A DNA stretch of 64,000 nt, taken from the NCBI GenBank assembly GCA_023415335.1, contig JAEZLD010000089.1:1-64000 (forward strand), written 5' to 3'. A program made the position numbers and the translations under genes. The DNA is from Bacillota bacterium (GTDB taxonomy: Bacteria > Bacillota > Clostridia > Clostridiales > Caloramatoraceae). The first letter of the stretch is position 1. Each line of letters begins with the position of its first letter. This document shows positions 5,975 through 15,099 of this stretch, piece by piece. The notes under the pieces are model-generated. The model worked only from the letters and a program-made list of their open reading frames with translations. It was not told the DNA's origin and made no database searches.

Positions 5975-8584
5975 TTGGCATTAACACCAATGATGCAGCA
6001 ATACCTTGAGACTAAGGAGCAGTGTAAGGACTGTATCCTTTTCTATAGGATTGGTGACTTTTATGAGATGTTTTTTGAGGATGCAGAAGTGGCTTCCAGG
6101 GAACTGGAGCTTGTTCTGACAGGAAGGGACTGTGGACTGGAAAACAGGGCACCTATGTGCGGCATACCTCACCATGCACATGAGGGCTACGTTTCAAAGC
6201 TTATAGAAAAGGGCTATAAGGTGGCCATCTGTGAACAGGTGGAGGATCCAGCACTGGCAAAGGGACTTGTAAAAAGGGAAATCATACGTGTGGTTTCTCC
6301 TGGAACTGTTCTTGAAAGCTCCATGCTTGATGATAAGAAGAACAACTATATAGGCTGCGTTTCTATGCAGCAGGAGGGCTTCTCCCTTTCAGTATGTGAT
6401 ATATCTACAGGGGAGTTTTTAACCACCTGCTCCACCGACGGAGCCTCAAGGCTTTTAGATGAGCTTTCAAAGTATACTCCCTCTGAAATTCTCCTATGGG
6501 GAGTAGAAAAGGACAACAAGCTGGTAAAGCAGATAAACGAAAGGTTCTCCCTTCTGATTGATTTTATAAGCTATGACCCTAATGAAACATTAAAGCTGCT
6601 TAAGGAAAGGTTTAAGAACGACCTGGATAAGCTTACTCCTGAACAGGCCAGATGCTCATCCTTTTTATACAAGTATATATCAGAAAATCAGAAGTCAAAC
6701 CTGGGTCATATACTAAAAATAAGGACCTATGACATACAGGATTATCTGGTGCTGGATTCGGCTGCCAGAAGAAATCTGGAGCTTACTGAAACCGTAAGGT
6801 CTAAATCAAGGAAGGGCTCCCTGCTTTGGGTACTGGACCATACAGAAACCTCCATGGGCAGCAGGCTACTTAGAAAATGGATTGAAGAGCCCCTAATTAA
6901 GCTTCAGGATATAACAAAGCGCCAGGGAGCAGTACAGGAATTTATTGATAACATATACGTATCCTCTGACATACGTGCCTTTTTAAAAAACGTTTATGAT
7001 ATAGAGAGGCTTTCAGGCAGGATAAGCTGTGGCTCTGCCAACGCCAGGGATATGGTATCCCTAAAGCAGTCCCTAAGAGAGCTGCCGGATATCAAGGCCT
7101 CCCTGTCCTCCTGCAGATGTCCTCTGTTAAAGGAAATCTACCAGGATTTTGATATGCTTGAGGATGTTTATGAGCTTATTGACAGGGCTATAGAGGATTC
7201 TCCTGCACTTACCATAAAGGACGGGGGAATTATCAAATCAGGCTATAACAGTGATGTGGACAAACTACGTGATGCCATGGCACACGGCAAGGAGTGGATT
7301 GCCAGCTTAGAGCAGCAGGAGAGGGAAGTTACAGGTATAAAGTCCCTTAAGGTTGGTTTTAACAAGGTATTTGGTTATTATATAGAAATAACCAAAAGTA
7401 ACCTTGCAAACGTTCCTGAGGGAAGGTATATAAGAAAACAGACCTTGTCAAATGGGGAAAGGTTCATAACAGAGGAGCTTAAAAAAGAGGAGGACCTTAT
7501 ATTAGGAGCTGAGCAGAAGATTGTTGACCTGGAATATAACCTGTTTGCTCAGGTAAGGGAAAAAATAGCCTCCCAGATATCCAGAATACAGAAAACAGCA
7601 GCCTATATATCATCCATAGACGTACTTTTATCCTTCGCCTCAGTATCCTTTGAAAACAACTATGTAAAGCCTGAGATGACCAATGATGGTTCAGTGGAAA
7701 TTAAGAACGGACGCCATCCTGTGGTAGAGAAGGTTATACAGGGGGTTTTTGTACCTAACGATACCTTTATTGATAAAAATGATGATGCTATTGCAATAAT
7801 CACAGGGCCTAACATGGCTGGAAAATCTACTTATATGAGACAGGTAGCCCTTATATGCCTTATGGCGCAGACTGGCTGCTTCGTACCTGCAGATGCTGCA
7901 AGGCTTAGCATTATAGACAGGATTTTTACCAGAATAGGAGCCTCTGACGACCTATCCTCAGGACAGAGCACCTTTATGGTAGAGATGTCTGAGGTGTCCC
8001 ATATACTAGAAAATGCCACACCTGACAGCCTTATTATATTAGATGAGGTTGGAAGAGGCACAAGCACCTTTGATGGATTAAGCATTGCCTGGGCTGTGGT
8101 GGACTATATATGCAGGAGAATAGGTGCAAAGACGCTGTTTGCCACCCATTATCACGAGCTCACAGAGCTTGAAGGCAAGCTTAAGGGAGTTAAGAACTAC
8201 TGTGTATCCGTAAAGGAACACGGAGATGATATAATATTCCTGAGGAAGATTATCCGTGGAGGAGCAGACCAGAGCTACGGTATACAGGTTGCAAAGCTTG
8301 CGGGACTTCCGGATGAGGTAGTTTCCAAGGCAAGGGGAATACTAGAGAGGCTTGAGGAAAGCGATATAAACAGAAAAAATCAGCAGGACGAGGCTGCTGT
8401 ATCTACGTCCACAGATGAGAAGGAAAAACAGAAGCCCAATGTACAGCAGCTTAACATGTTCAGTTTTAAAGAGGAGGAGCTGGTTCATGCCTTAAGGGAA
8501 ATCGACATAATGAACACAACTCCCATGGAGGCAATGAATACCTTACACAGACTGGTTCAAAAGGCCAAGAGCATGCAGGGGTGA
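5975..8584 (+). CDS. mutS: DNA mismatch repair protein MutS
   Basis: MutS recognises mismatches and small loops and recruits MutL. The N-terminal mismatch-binding domain contains FYRIGDFYEMF, with the Phe-x-Glu that wedges into the mismatch. The ABC ATPase carries GPNMAGKST (Walker A, near residue 612), the DDLSSGQSTF signature region and ILDEVGRGTSTFDG (Walker B/D-loop). At 869 aa it is full length. Translation probably begins at the TTG at 5975: AGGAGGG lies upstream and the resulting MALTPMMQQYL matches the usual MutS N-terminus. It lies 20 nt after miaB and 4 nt before mutL. Confidence 0.98.
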   Translation: MALTPMMQQYLETKEQCKDCILFYRIGDFYEMFFEDAEVASRELELVLTGRDCGLENRAPMCGIPHHAHEGYVSKLIEKGYKVAICEQVEDPALAKGLVKREIIRVVSPGTVLESSMLDDKKNNYIGCVSMQQEGFSLSVCDISTGEFLTTCSTDGASRLLDELSKYTPSEILLWGVEKDNKLVKQINERFSLLIDFISYDPNETLKLLKERFKNDLDKLTPEQARCSSFLYKYISENQKSNLGHILKIRTYDIQDYLVLDSAARRNLELTETVRSKSRKGSLLWVLDHTETSMGSRLLRKWIEEPLIKLQDITKRQGAVQEFIDNIYVSSDIRAFLKNVYDIERLSGRISCGSANARDMVSLKQSLRELPDIKASLSSCRCPLLKEIYQDFDMLEDVYELIDRAIEDSPALTIKDGGIIKSGYNSDVDKLRDAMAHGKEWIASLEQQEREVTGIKSLKVGFNKVFGYYIEITKSNLANVPEGRYIRKQTLSNGERFITEELKKEEDLILGAEQKIVDLEYNLFAQVREKIASQISRIQKTAAYISSIDVLLSFASVSFENNYVKPEMTNDGSVEIKNGRHPVVEKVIQGVFVPNDTFIDKNDDAIAIITGPNMAGKSTYMRQVALICLMAQTGCFVPADAARLSIIDRIFTRIGASDDLSSGQSTFMVEMSEVSHILENATPDSLIILDEVGRGTSTFDGLSIAWAVVDYICRRIGAKTLFATHYHELTELEGKLKGVKNYCVSVKEHGDDIIFLRKIIRGGADQSYGIQVAKLAGLPDEVVSKARGILERLEESDINRKNQQDEAAVSTSTDEKEKQKPNVQQLNMFSFKEEELVHALREIDIMNTTPMEAMNTLHRLVQKAKSMQG

Positions 8585-8588
8585 TATT

Positions 8589-10424
8589 ATGGGAATTATA
8601 AATGTTTTAGATGATTCAACCATAAACAAAATAGCTGCGGGAGAGGTTATTGAAAGACCTTCCTCCATTGTAAAGGAGCTGGTGGAAAATGCCCTGGATG
8701 CAGGCTCCACTGACATTACAGTTGAGGTAAGAAGCGGTGGAATAGGCTTTATAAGGATTACAGATAATGGACGTGGAATGGAAAAAGAAGACATGGAGCT
8801 GGCCTTCTTAAGACATGCTACAAGCAAGATACAGTCTGCCTCAGATTTATACATCATTCACACCCTGGGCTTCCGGGGAGAAGCCTTAGCCAGTATAGCA
8901 GCTGTATCAAAGGTAGAGATGCTCTCTAAGCCCAGAGACAGGGAAACTGGGTGGAGAAGGTGCATGGAGGGTGGAAAATGTACCGCCATGGAGGAGTGCG
9001 GCTGCCAGGAAGGAACAATAATAACTGTCCAGGAGCTTTTTTATAACACTCCGGCCAGGCTTAAGTTTTTAAAGTCGGAAACCAGGGAAGGCTCTTATAT
9101 AACAGATGTTATGCAGAACCTGGCCATGAGTCATACAGATGTCTGCTTTAAATACAGGCTTAACGACAAACTTGTATTTGCCACACGTGGGGATAAGGAC
9201 CTTAAATCCTCCATACTTGCCATATATGGCAGGAGCTTTGCCTCAAACATAATAGAGGTTAAAGGCAGCAGGGACCTTATTTCTGTAAGAGGCTTTATAG
9301 GCAATGCCAGCCTGTCAAAGGGAAACAGGAACTATCAATCAATATATGTAAACGGAAGGTATGTAAAGAACAAAACCATAACTGCAGCTGTAGAGGCTGC
9401 TTATAAATCCATGCTTACAATTAACAAGTTTCCATTCTTTGTGCTTTCACTAACAGTAAGCCCGGAATTTGTAGATGTTAATGTTCATCCTGCAAAGTCA
9501 GAGGTTAAATTTCAGGATGAGCAGATGGTGTTCTCCAGTGTATTCCATTGTGTGAAGGATGGTTTAATATCCATATCTCCACTTCTAAATGATGATGTGG
9601 GTATCACCAAGTCTTCCTTTGGAAGCTATCCTAAGGAAAGTTATTCCCAGCAAAGCTTTTCCTCCACAACTCCAGTATATTCTCCCCTGAAGGATGAGAA
9701 GACACCTGAGCATACAAAAGAAGCATCATGGGAAGCTGCCAGGGAAGCCTTATATATATATGAAAATCAAAACAGCAAAGATGATACGCCTTTGGAGAAA
9801 GAAACTGAAATTAATGATACTGCTGCAGCTTCTCATCAAATACCAAAATTCGGTCCCCTTTCAATAATAGGACAGGTGCATTTTACATATATTATTGCTG
9901 AGGATAGTGAAAGCTTGTATATAATTGACCAGCATGCCGCCCATGAAAGAATATACTATGAAAAATACCAAAGGGCATATAAGGAGGCCGGTATACAGTG
10001 CCAGAGTCTTATTGCACCTATAGTAATAAATCTATCTCCAAGTGAGAAAATAATGGTTATGGACAATACCTCCATATTTGAAAACCTGGGCTACATACTT
10101 GAAGACTTTGGTGGAGGAGCCATTGCCCTTAGGGCAGTGCCTGTTATATTCGGTAATCCTGATCCTAAGGAGCTATTCCAAGAGGTTATATCAAGCTTTG
10201 AGGGAGGAGAGAAGGAGCTGCCCCACACCATAGATAAGGTATTATATACCATGGCCTGCAAAAGCGCCGTAAAAGCAGGGGATAAGCTAAGCCTTAAGGA
10301 GATGAGCGAGCTTATCAATACTCTGAGGCTATGTGACTCACCATTTACCTGTCCTCATGGCCGTCCAACTATAATCAAGATGTCTGAAACAGACCTAGAG
10401 AAGAAGTTTAAAAGAATACAGTAG
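8589..10424 (+). CDS. mutL: DNA mismatch repair endonuclease MutL
   Basis: MutL links mismatch recognition to strand removal. The N-terminal GHKL ATPase shows ERPSSIVKELVENALDAGS, DNGRGM and GFRGEALASI. After a poorly conserved linker (residues about 335-410) the C-terminal dimerisation domain contains DQHAAHERIYYE near residue 446, the metal-binding DQHA-x2-E-x4-E-type motif of MutL proteins with nicking activity, and CPHGRPT near the end. This implies an organism without MutH, as usual in Firmicutes. The length of 611 aa is typical. The gene follows mutS by 4 nt and precedes miaA by 11 nt. Confidence 0.98.
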   Translation: MGIINVLDDSTINKIAAGEVIERPSSIVKELVENALDAGSTDITVEVRSGGIGFIRITDNGRGMEKEDMELAFLRHATSKIQSASDLYIIHTLGFRGEALASIAAVSKVEMLSKPRDRETGWRRCMEGGKCTAMEECGCQEGTIITVQELFYNTPARLKFLKSETREGSYITDVMQNLAMSHTDVCFKYRLNDKLVFATRGDKDLKSSILAIYGRSFASNIIEVKGSRDLISVRGFIGNASLSKGNRNYQSIYVNGRYVKNKTITAAVEAAYKSMLTINKFPFFVLSLTVSPEFVDVNVHPAKSEVKFQDEQMVFSSVFHCVKDGLISISPLLNDDVGITKSSFGSYPKESYSQQSFSSTTPVYSPLKDEKTPEHTKEASWEAAREALYIYENQNSKDDTPLEKETEINDTAAASHQIPKFGPLSIIGQVHFTYIIAEDSESLYIIDQHAAHERIYYEKYQRAYKEAGIQCQSLIAPIVINLSPSEKIMVMDNTSIFENLGYILEDFGGGAIALRAVPVIFGNPDPKELFQEVISSFEGGEKELPHTIDKVLYTMACKSAVKAGDKLSLKEMSELINTLRLCDSPFTCPHGRPTIIKMSETDLEKKFKRIQ

Positions 10425-10435
10425 GTGAAAATCAT

Positions 10436-11383
10436 ATGAAAAATATAGTCATCATCTGCGGACCTACGGCATCAGGGAAAACAGCTGCTGCTGTTGAGCT
10501 TGCCAAAAGAATAAATGGAGAGATAGTATCAGCAGACTCCATGCAGATTTATAAATTTATGAATATAGGCTCAGCAAAGCCAACCATAGAGGAGATGGGA
10601 GGCATTCCCCATTATATGATAGACATAATATACCCCTTTCAGGATTTCAGCGTTGCACTCTATAGGCAGCTGGCAGGAGAGGTTATAGATGATATCATAA
10701 GCCGGGGTAAGATCCCTATAATTGCAGGGGGTACGGGACTTTATATAAACTCCCTTACATACCATATGGATTTTACCCAGACCTCAGAGGATAAGGAATA
10801 CCGAAGCTATCTATGTCAGATAGGAGAGGAAAAGGGAAACGAATACCTTCACTCAATGCTTAAGGATGTGGACCCTGAATCCTATGAAAGGCTGTTTCCC
10901 AACGATAGGAAGAGGGTTATAAGAGCACTTGAGGTATATAAGCACACAGGAAAAACAATCTCAGAGTACCAGGCAGAATCAAAAAATAAGCCCATAGAAT
11001 ATAATCCTGCATATATAGGGCTCACAATGGACCGTCAAAAGCTTTATGATAGAATAAATATAAGGGTGGATAAAATGTTTGAGCAGGGACTGGTAGATGA
11101 GGTGAAATATCTTTATAATATGGGATATAATATAAGTATGCCCTCCATGCAGGCAATAGGGTACAAAGAGCTGTTTGAGTATTTTAACAACACCTGTACA
11201 CTGGAGGAAGCAAAGGATAGCATAAAGCAAGGTTCAAGAAGATATGCCAAAAGGCAGCTTACATGGTTCAGGAGGGAGGAGCGTGTACACTGGGTCGAAA
11301 GTGATAAATATAATTCCCTTGACGAAATCATGGAAAATATATTAGAGTATATAAAAGGAAAGAATTTCAATTGCTGCTATTAA
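10436..11383 (+). CDS. miaA: tRNA [24 protein letters not shown] MiaA
   Basis: MiaA transfers the dimethylallyl group from DMAPP to N6 of A37 in tRNAs reading UNN codons, giving the substrate of MiaB encoded at the start of the same operon. Visible are the P-loop GPTASGKT (residues 9-16), VSADSMQIYK, and the PHYMIDI and GGTGLYINSL motifs. The 315-aa length is normal. The ATG follows the mutL stop by 11 nt. DMAPP would come from the MEP pathway, two of whose enzymes (Dxr, IspG) lie at 48649-51889. Confidence 0.97.
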   Translation: MKNIVIICGPTASGKTAAAVELAKRINGEIVSADSMQIYKFMNIGSAKPTIEEMGGIPHYMIDIIYPFQDFSVALYRQLAGEVIDDIISRGKIPIIAGGTGLYINSLTYHMDFTQTSEDKEYRSYLCQIGEEKGNEYLHSMLKDVDPESYERLFPNDRKRVIRALEVYKHTGKTISEYQAESKNKPIEYNPAYIGLTMDRQKLYDRINIRVDKMFEQGLVDEVKYLYNMGYNISMPSMQAIGYKELFEYFNNTCTLEEAKDSIKQGSRRYAKRQLTWFRREERVHWVESDKYNSLDEIMENILEYIKGKNFNCCY

Positions 11384-11441
11384 TATAAATGGCAACTTGA
11401 CTGAGGCTTAAGCTTTAAATTTATTTTGGAGGATGATGAAA

Positions 11442-11723
11442 GTGAATAAGAGCTCAAATAACCTGCAGGATGTATTTTTAAATCAGGCCAGGAAGAACAG
11501 GATCTCTGTAGTAGTACATCTTGTTAATGGCTTTCAGATTAAAGGTTTTGTAAAAGGCTTTGACAACTTTACCATAATTCTTGACAGCGATGGAAAGCAG
11601 ATAATGATATACAAGCATGCTGTATCAACAATAACCCCTGCAAAGCCTGTACTTTATACCACTCAGAGTTTCCAGGATGGTTACGAGGAAGCTTCCAGCG
11701 AGGAAGGCCCTAAGGAGGAATAA
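11442..11723 (+). CDS. hfq: RNA chaperone Hfq
   Basis: Hfq is a ring-shaped hexameric Sm-like protein that binds small RNAs and mRNAs. The Sm1 block ([29 protein letters not shown]) and the Sm2 signature YKHAVSTI are intact. The C-terminus is acidic and probably flexible. I choose the GTG at 11442: GGAGG (11428-11432) lies 9 nt upstream, and the product then begins [10 protein letters not shown] as in relatives. ATGs at 11433 and 11436 touch or crowd that ribosome site. It follows miaA as in many bacteria, and a terminator-like hairpin follows. Confidence 0.96.
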   Translation: MNKSSNNLQDVFLNQARKNRISVVVHLVNGFQIKGFVKGFDNFTIILDSDGKQIMIYKHAVSTITPAKPVLYTTQSFQDGYEEASSEEGPKEE

Positions 11724-11743
11724 TATTTTTCATAAATACAAAA

Positions 11744-11772
11744 TAAAAAGGCCTTATACGGGCTTTTTTATT
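11744..11772 (+). terminator. Terminator after hfq
   Basis: AAAAAGGCC-TTATAC-GGGCTTTTTT with one mismatch, ending in a T-run. Confidence 0.6.
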
Positions 11773-11871
11773 TTGTGTTAATTCTATTTATATTTTATTG
11801 GTTGTATACCTTTATTCTATTGTGTTAGAATATATTGATGTATTCAGCCAATATATTTTTGAGGTGATTTT

Positions 11872-13158
11872 ATGCTTAATAATACAAAAAACCTGCTAAA
11901 GGATCAGTTCCATATAAGCGATAGGGTACTTGAGCTTTCAGAGCAGGCACTTAAGGATGTAAGGGAAGAGTTTAAAGCGCTTGATTACATAAAGGAGTAT
12001 AACCAGCTTAAGGTGCTTAAAGCCATGCAGGAGGAAAGGGTAAGCGACAGCCACTTTACAAACTCCACAGGCTATGGCTATGGCGACATAGGCAGGGATA
12101 CCTTAGAGAGGGTTTACGCCAGGGTTTTCAACTGTGAGGATGCACTGGTAAGACCCCAGATAGTATCTGGGACCCAGGCCATAACTCTGGCATTAAGCGG
12201 AAACCTGAGGCCTGGGGATACTCTCATGTCCATTACAGGCACTCCTTATGATACGCTGCTTAAGGTAATAGGGATAGATGGCAGCAATGAAAATATAGGC
12301 TCCTTAAGGGATTTTGGGGTTAAATACAGGCAGATAGAGCTTACAGAGGATGGCAGGATAGATATTCCTAAGGTAGTAGAGGCTCTTAAGGAGGATTCCT
12401 CCATAAGGATGCTGGAGATACAGAGAAGCACCGGCTATGGCTGGAGGCCTTCACTTACCATTGAAGGAATAGGTGAGGCAATAAAGGCAGTAAAGGAAAT
12501 ACGTGAGGATGTAATCTGTTTTGTAGACAACTGCTATGGAGAATTTATTGACACACAGGAGCCAACGGATGTAGGGGCTGACCTTATAGCAGGCTCCCTT
12601 ATAAAGAATGCCGGAGGCGGTATAGCACCTACAGGAGGGTATGTAGCAGGAAAGGCTAAATATGTAGAACAGGCTTCCTATAGGCTTACGGCTCCGGGGC
12701 TTGGAAAGGAATGCGGCTCCACATTTGGAGTAATGAGGCTTATGTTCCAGGGCTTTTTCATGGCCCCTCATATAACCTGTGAAGCCCTAAAATCTGCCAT
12801 ATTCTCATCAAGACTTATGGAGCTTGCAGGATATGAGGTATCACCATCCTATAAGGACAAGAGAAGCGACCTGATACAGGCTATTAAATTCGGCAACCCC
12901 GAGGATTTAATTGGCTTCATTAAGGGCATACAGCATGGGTCTCCAGTTGATTCCTTTGCAGAATGTGAACCATGGGACATGCCTGGCTACAGCGACCCTG
13001 TAATAATGGCTGCAGGAGCATTTGTCCAGGGTTCGTCCATAGAACTTAGTGCGGACGCCCCCATAAGGGAGCCATATATAGCATATCTACAGGGTGGATT
13101 AACATTTGAGCATGCTAAAATAGGTGTAATGGTAGGGTTAGGGAAGCTTATTAAATAA
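11872..13158 (+). CDS. Methionine gamma-lyase family (YnbB-like) PLP enzyme
   Basis: This is a fold-type I pyridoxal-phosphate protein of the family once called aluminium resistance protein and now methionine gamma-lyase-like. The N-terminus has TNSTGYGYGDIGRDTLE, the middle SGTQAITLAL, and the likely cofactor lysine lies in GSLIKNAGGGIAPTGGY. The reaction in this organism is not known; an elimination on a sulfur amino acid is inferred from the family. Its place between hfq and lexA is conserved in many Clostridia and Bacilli. The ATG follows GAGGTG by 7 nt, and it probably has its own promoter (TAGAAT near 11825). Confidence 0.88.
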   Translation: MLNNTKNLLKDQFHISDRVLELSEQALKDVREEFKALDYIKEYNQLKVLKAMQEERVSDSHFTNSTGYGYGDIGRDTLERVYARVFNCEDALVRPQIVSGTQAITLALSGNLRPGDTLMSITGTPYDTLLKVIGIDGSNENIGSLRDFGVKYRQIELTEDGRIDIPKVVEALKEDSSIRMLEIQRSTGYGWRPSLTIEGIGEAIKAVKEIREDVICFVDNCYGEFIDTQEPTDVGADLIAGSLIKNAGGGIAPTGGYVAGKAKYVEQASYRLTAPGLGKECGSTFGVMRLMFQGFFMAPHITCEALKSAIFSSRLMELAGYEVSPSYKDKRSDLIQAIKFGNPEDLIGFIKGIQHGSPVDSFAECEPWDMPGYSDPVIMAAGAFVQGSSIELSADAPIREPYIAYLQGGLTFEHAKIGVMVGLGKLIK

Positions 13159-13258
13159 AGAGCAAGTTAAGAGTATCATTGCTTTATTGGTTGGAGTCAT
13201 TGGTGCCAGCATTTCTTTAATGGCTAAAAAAAAGTATAATTAGCATGACAGTATATAT

Positions 13259-13289
13259 AAAAAGTGGGCAAGTAAATTGCCCACTTTTT
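13259..13289. terminator. Bidirectional terminator between the PLP enzyme gene and lexA
   Basis: AAAAAGTGGGCAA-GTAAA-TTGCCCACTTTTT is a perfect 13-bp stem ending in T-runs on both strands, serving both convergent genes. Confidence 0.92.
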
Positions 13290-13314
13290 GTTTGCTCTTA
13301 TATTCTAATTATTG

Positions 13315-13926
13315 CTACATCTTTCTGAATAGCCCTATGGCCTTTCCAAGTATAGTACAATCATTAACGATAATAGGCTCCATAGTGGGGTTGTGGGGCT
13401 GGAGTCTTATATGGCCCTTTTCCTTGTAGAAGGTTTTTATAGTGGCACCATCTTCTATCATGGCTACCACAACATCCCCATTATCTGCTGTATTCTGCTG
13501 CTGAACTATTATATAATCTCCCTCGTTTATTCCTGCTTCAATCATACTGGTGCCTTTAACCTGAAGCATAAACATCTGCTTATTAGTAGGAAAGTAATCT
13601 GCAGGAACAGGGAAGGTATCCTCAATATTCTCAACTGCAAGTATAGGCTGTCCTGCTGCGACAGTTCCTATTATAGGAACTGATATTATCTCCTTTGAGT
13701 ATGAGCTCTCATCTAATATCTCTATTGCCCTGGGTTTGGTAGGGTCTCTTCTTATAAAGCCCTTCTTTTCAAGCCTCTCAAGATGCCCATGTACAGTAGA
13801 GGTGGATTTTAATCCCACAGCTGTACAGATTTCTCTTACTGAAGGTGGATAACCCTTAAGTGTTATAACATGCTTAATATAATCAAGTATTTCCTGCTGT
13901 TTATCAGTCAGATCAGAATTTGCCAT
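13315..13926 (-). CDS. lexA: SOS repressor LexA
   Basis: LexA represses DNA-damage genes and self-cleaves when RecA filaments form. Residues 1-72 form the winged-helix domain ([24 protein letters not shown]). The cleavage site is Ala91-Gly92 in VAAGQP. The catalytic dyad is Ser127 (KGTSMIEAG) and Lys164 (ATIKTF). The length of 203 aa is normal. Start ATG at 13926 follows AAGGGGTG. A SOS-like box at 13982-13995 near the -35 indicates autoregulation. In this window its likely targets are itself, the YneA-like gene, recA, the mini-lexA operon and the miaB leader. Confidence 0.98.
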   Translation of the reverse strand: MANSDLTDKQQEILDYIKHVITLKGYPPSVREICTAVGLKSTSTVHGHLERLEKKGFIRRDPTKPRAIEILDESSYSKEIISVPIIGTVAAGQPILAVENIEDTFPVPADYFPTNKQMFMLQVKGTSMIEAGINEGDYIIVQQQNTADNGDVVVAMIEDGATIKTFYKEKGHIRLQPHNPTMEPIIVNDCTILGKAIGLFRKM

Positions 13927-13955
13927 AAAAACACCCCTTATAATGTCTTGCTTTG

Positions 13956-13995
13956 ATTATATCACAATAAAAGAGGTTAAGCAAACTTATGTTCG
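13956..13995 (-). promoter_or_regulatory. lexA promoter with SOS box
   Basis: On the minus strand TATAAT (13956-13961) is the -10. CGAACATAAGTTTG (13982-13995) overlaps the -35 region and matches the SOS box except for one half-site base. Confidence 0.75.
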
Positions 13996-14081
13996 CTACT
14001 TTTCACTGTTTTTTAGGAATATGTTATCATGCTCCCGCATAAAATTAGGATAATAAAGAGCAAATATTTTAAAAATGTCTA

Positions 14082-14130
14082 TTGACATGCGAACATTTGT
14101 TCTTTATAATTAAATTAGAACATATGTTCG
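14082..14130 (+). promoter_or_regulatory. Promoter of the yneA-like gene with two SOS boxes
   Basis: TTGACA (14082-14087), 17 bp and TATAAT (14105-14110). One box, CGAACATTTGTTCT (14090-14103), lies in the spacer. A second, AGAACATATGTTCG (14117-14130), covers the start site. Two boxes predict tight repression. Confidence 0.92.
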
Positions 14131-14143
14131 GGGAGGATGTAAA

Positions 14144-14437
14144 ATGAGAAGGATGGAAAGAAAAAATAGCAAGGGAATAATTAAGTCAAGACTATTAATT
14201 CTTATAGTAACCTTAGTACTTATAGCTGTTCCCATAATGGTTAAGGCACAGGCTACTCAGGAATCCCAATACACAACCGTAGTGGTCCACTCAGGAGATA
14301 CGCTATGGGCCATCGCTTCAGAGTATACCAACAATAACAAGGATATTAGAGAAACCATATATAATATAAAGAAAGTCAACAACATGGATGGTGGAATGAT
14401 TGTACCAGGACAAGAACTCCTTGTTCCGGTTAAATAG
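14144..14437 (+). CDS. YneA-like SOS cell-division inhibitor (TM plus LysM)
   Basis: The 97-aa product has a basic N-terminus, one transmembrane segment (residues about 18-35) and a C-terminal LysM domain (VVVHSGDTLWAIASEY...VPGQELLVPV). This is the architecture of YneA, the SOS-induced protein that halts septation in Bacillus. It lies divergent from lexA, as yneA does in Bacillus, and has two SOS boxes. GGGGAGG ends 7 nt before the ATG. I infer that it delays division during DNA damage. The family is highly divergent, so no symbol is assigned. Confidence 0.85.
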   Translation: MRRMERKNSKGIIKSRLLILIVTLVLIAVPIMVKAQATQESQYTTVVVHSGDTLWAIASEYTNNNKDIRETIYNIKKVNNMDGGMIVPGQELLVPVK

Positions 14438-14526
14438 ATTTTATACTTTACATAACCCTTCTTTTGATATACTCTATATAAGAGAACTTTATAGTAGTTT
14501 GAGAACATATGAGAAGGGATGATAAA

Positions 14527-14883
14527 ATGAACCCTGGCGGACGCTGTGAATTAGATGAAAACAAAATATGTGACGGATGCAATGAATGTAATAGATGTGA
14601 CCTTGACCCTACAAAGCTTTGTGACAGCTGCGGAAAGTGCCTTGAGCTGGACGATGCAGAATACAAGGAGGTATTCATTGACGGTGTTTTAAATGACGCA
14701 TCAGAAGCCGATGAGTATCTTTTGGACTACGACTCCCAGATACCCAGTGATTCTGAGCTTCAGGAAGGACTTGAAGACGGAGTGGAGTACATTGAGGATA
14801 TACCAGAGCTTAAGGTAAAGTACAACAGACAGCTGGAGGAGATATTCAAAGAAATGGGCAAAAACAATAACAGTGAAGAATGA
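14527..14883 (+). CDS. Cys-rich acidic protein of unknown function
   Basis: The N-terminal half contains eight Cys after the start in the pattern C-x7-C-x2-C-x3-C-x2-C-x7-C-x2-C-x3-C, with a repeated CDGCNECNRC / CDSCGKC theme that should bind metal (zinc or an Fe-S cluster). The remainder is strongly acidic and ends in a short helix. I do not recognise a characterised family. The ATG at 14527 is preferred because GAAGGGA lies 7 nt upstream; an ATG at 14509 lacks a site. A partial SOS-like half site (GAACATATG) lies just upstream, but the second half is missing. A strong terminator follows. Confidence 0.75.
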   Translation: MNPGGRCELDENKICDGCNECNRCDLDPTKLCDSCGKCLELDDAEYKEVFIDGVLNDASEADEYLLDYDSQIPSDSELQEGLEDGVEYIEDIPELKVKYNRQLEEIFKEMGKNNNSEE

Positions 14884-14896
14884 AAAGAAAATGTGG

Positions 14897-14935
14897 AAAC
14901 TCCGTGTTTTAATAGCTGAACACGGAGTTTCTTTA
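14897..14935. terminator. Strong hairpin terminator
   Basis: AAACTCCGTGTT...AACACGGAGTTT is a perfect 12-bp stem followed on the plus strand by CTTTATA. It may also stop transcripts arriving from the recombinase on the minus strand. Confidence 0.85.
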
Positions 14936-14949
14936 TAATATACTGAATA

Positions 14950-15045
14950 TTAAAGCGCCACATAAACATCGTCAGCACCTCACCACCAACCCCGGGTCGG
15001 CACAGGGCCAGATCCCTACAGGGTAAACCTCTAAAACTATGGAAA
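14950..15045. other. Unexplained GC-rich intergenic island
   Basis: Between the terminator and the recombinase stop lies about 95 bp of clearly GC-richer, C-biased DNA (plus strand) inside an AT-rich gap. It has several short pairing options: CCAACC/GGTCGG, CCCT/AGGG and GGCACAGGGCC. No ORF with a ribosome site is present. It could be a structured RNA or a relic. I could not match it to a known RNA. Confidence 0.35.
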
Positions 15046-15099
15046 AAATAGTAACCATTTATGAGTTTACATAATAAATATTATGTTTATTATAATGAT

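Noticed and set aside
14500..14526. SOS box upstream of the Cys-rich gene
   Set aside because: GAACATATG is followed by AGAA, not GTTC-like bases, so only one half-site is present.
14950..15045. Known riboswitch, SRP RNA, 6S RNA or ribozyme in the GC-rich island
   Set aside because: I compared remembered consensus motifs for these and found none complete; kept only as an unexplained element.
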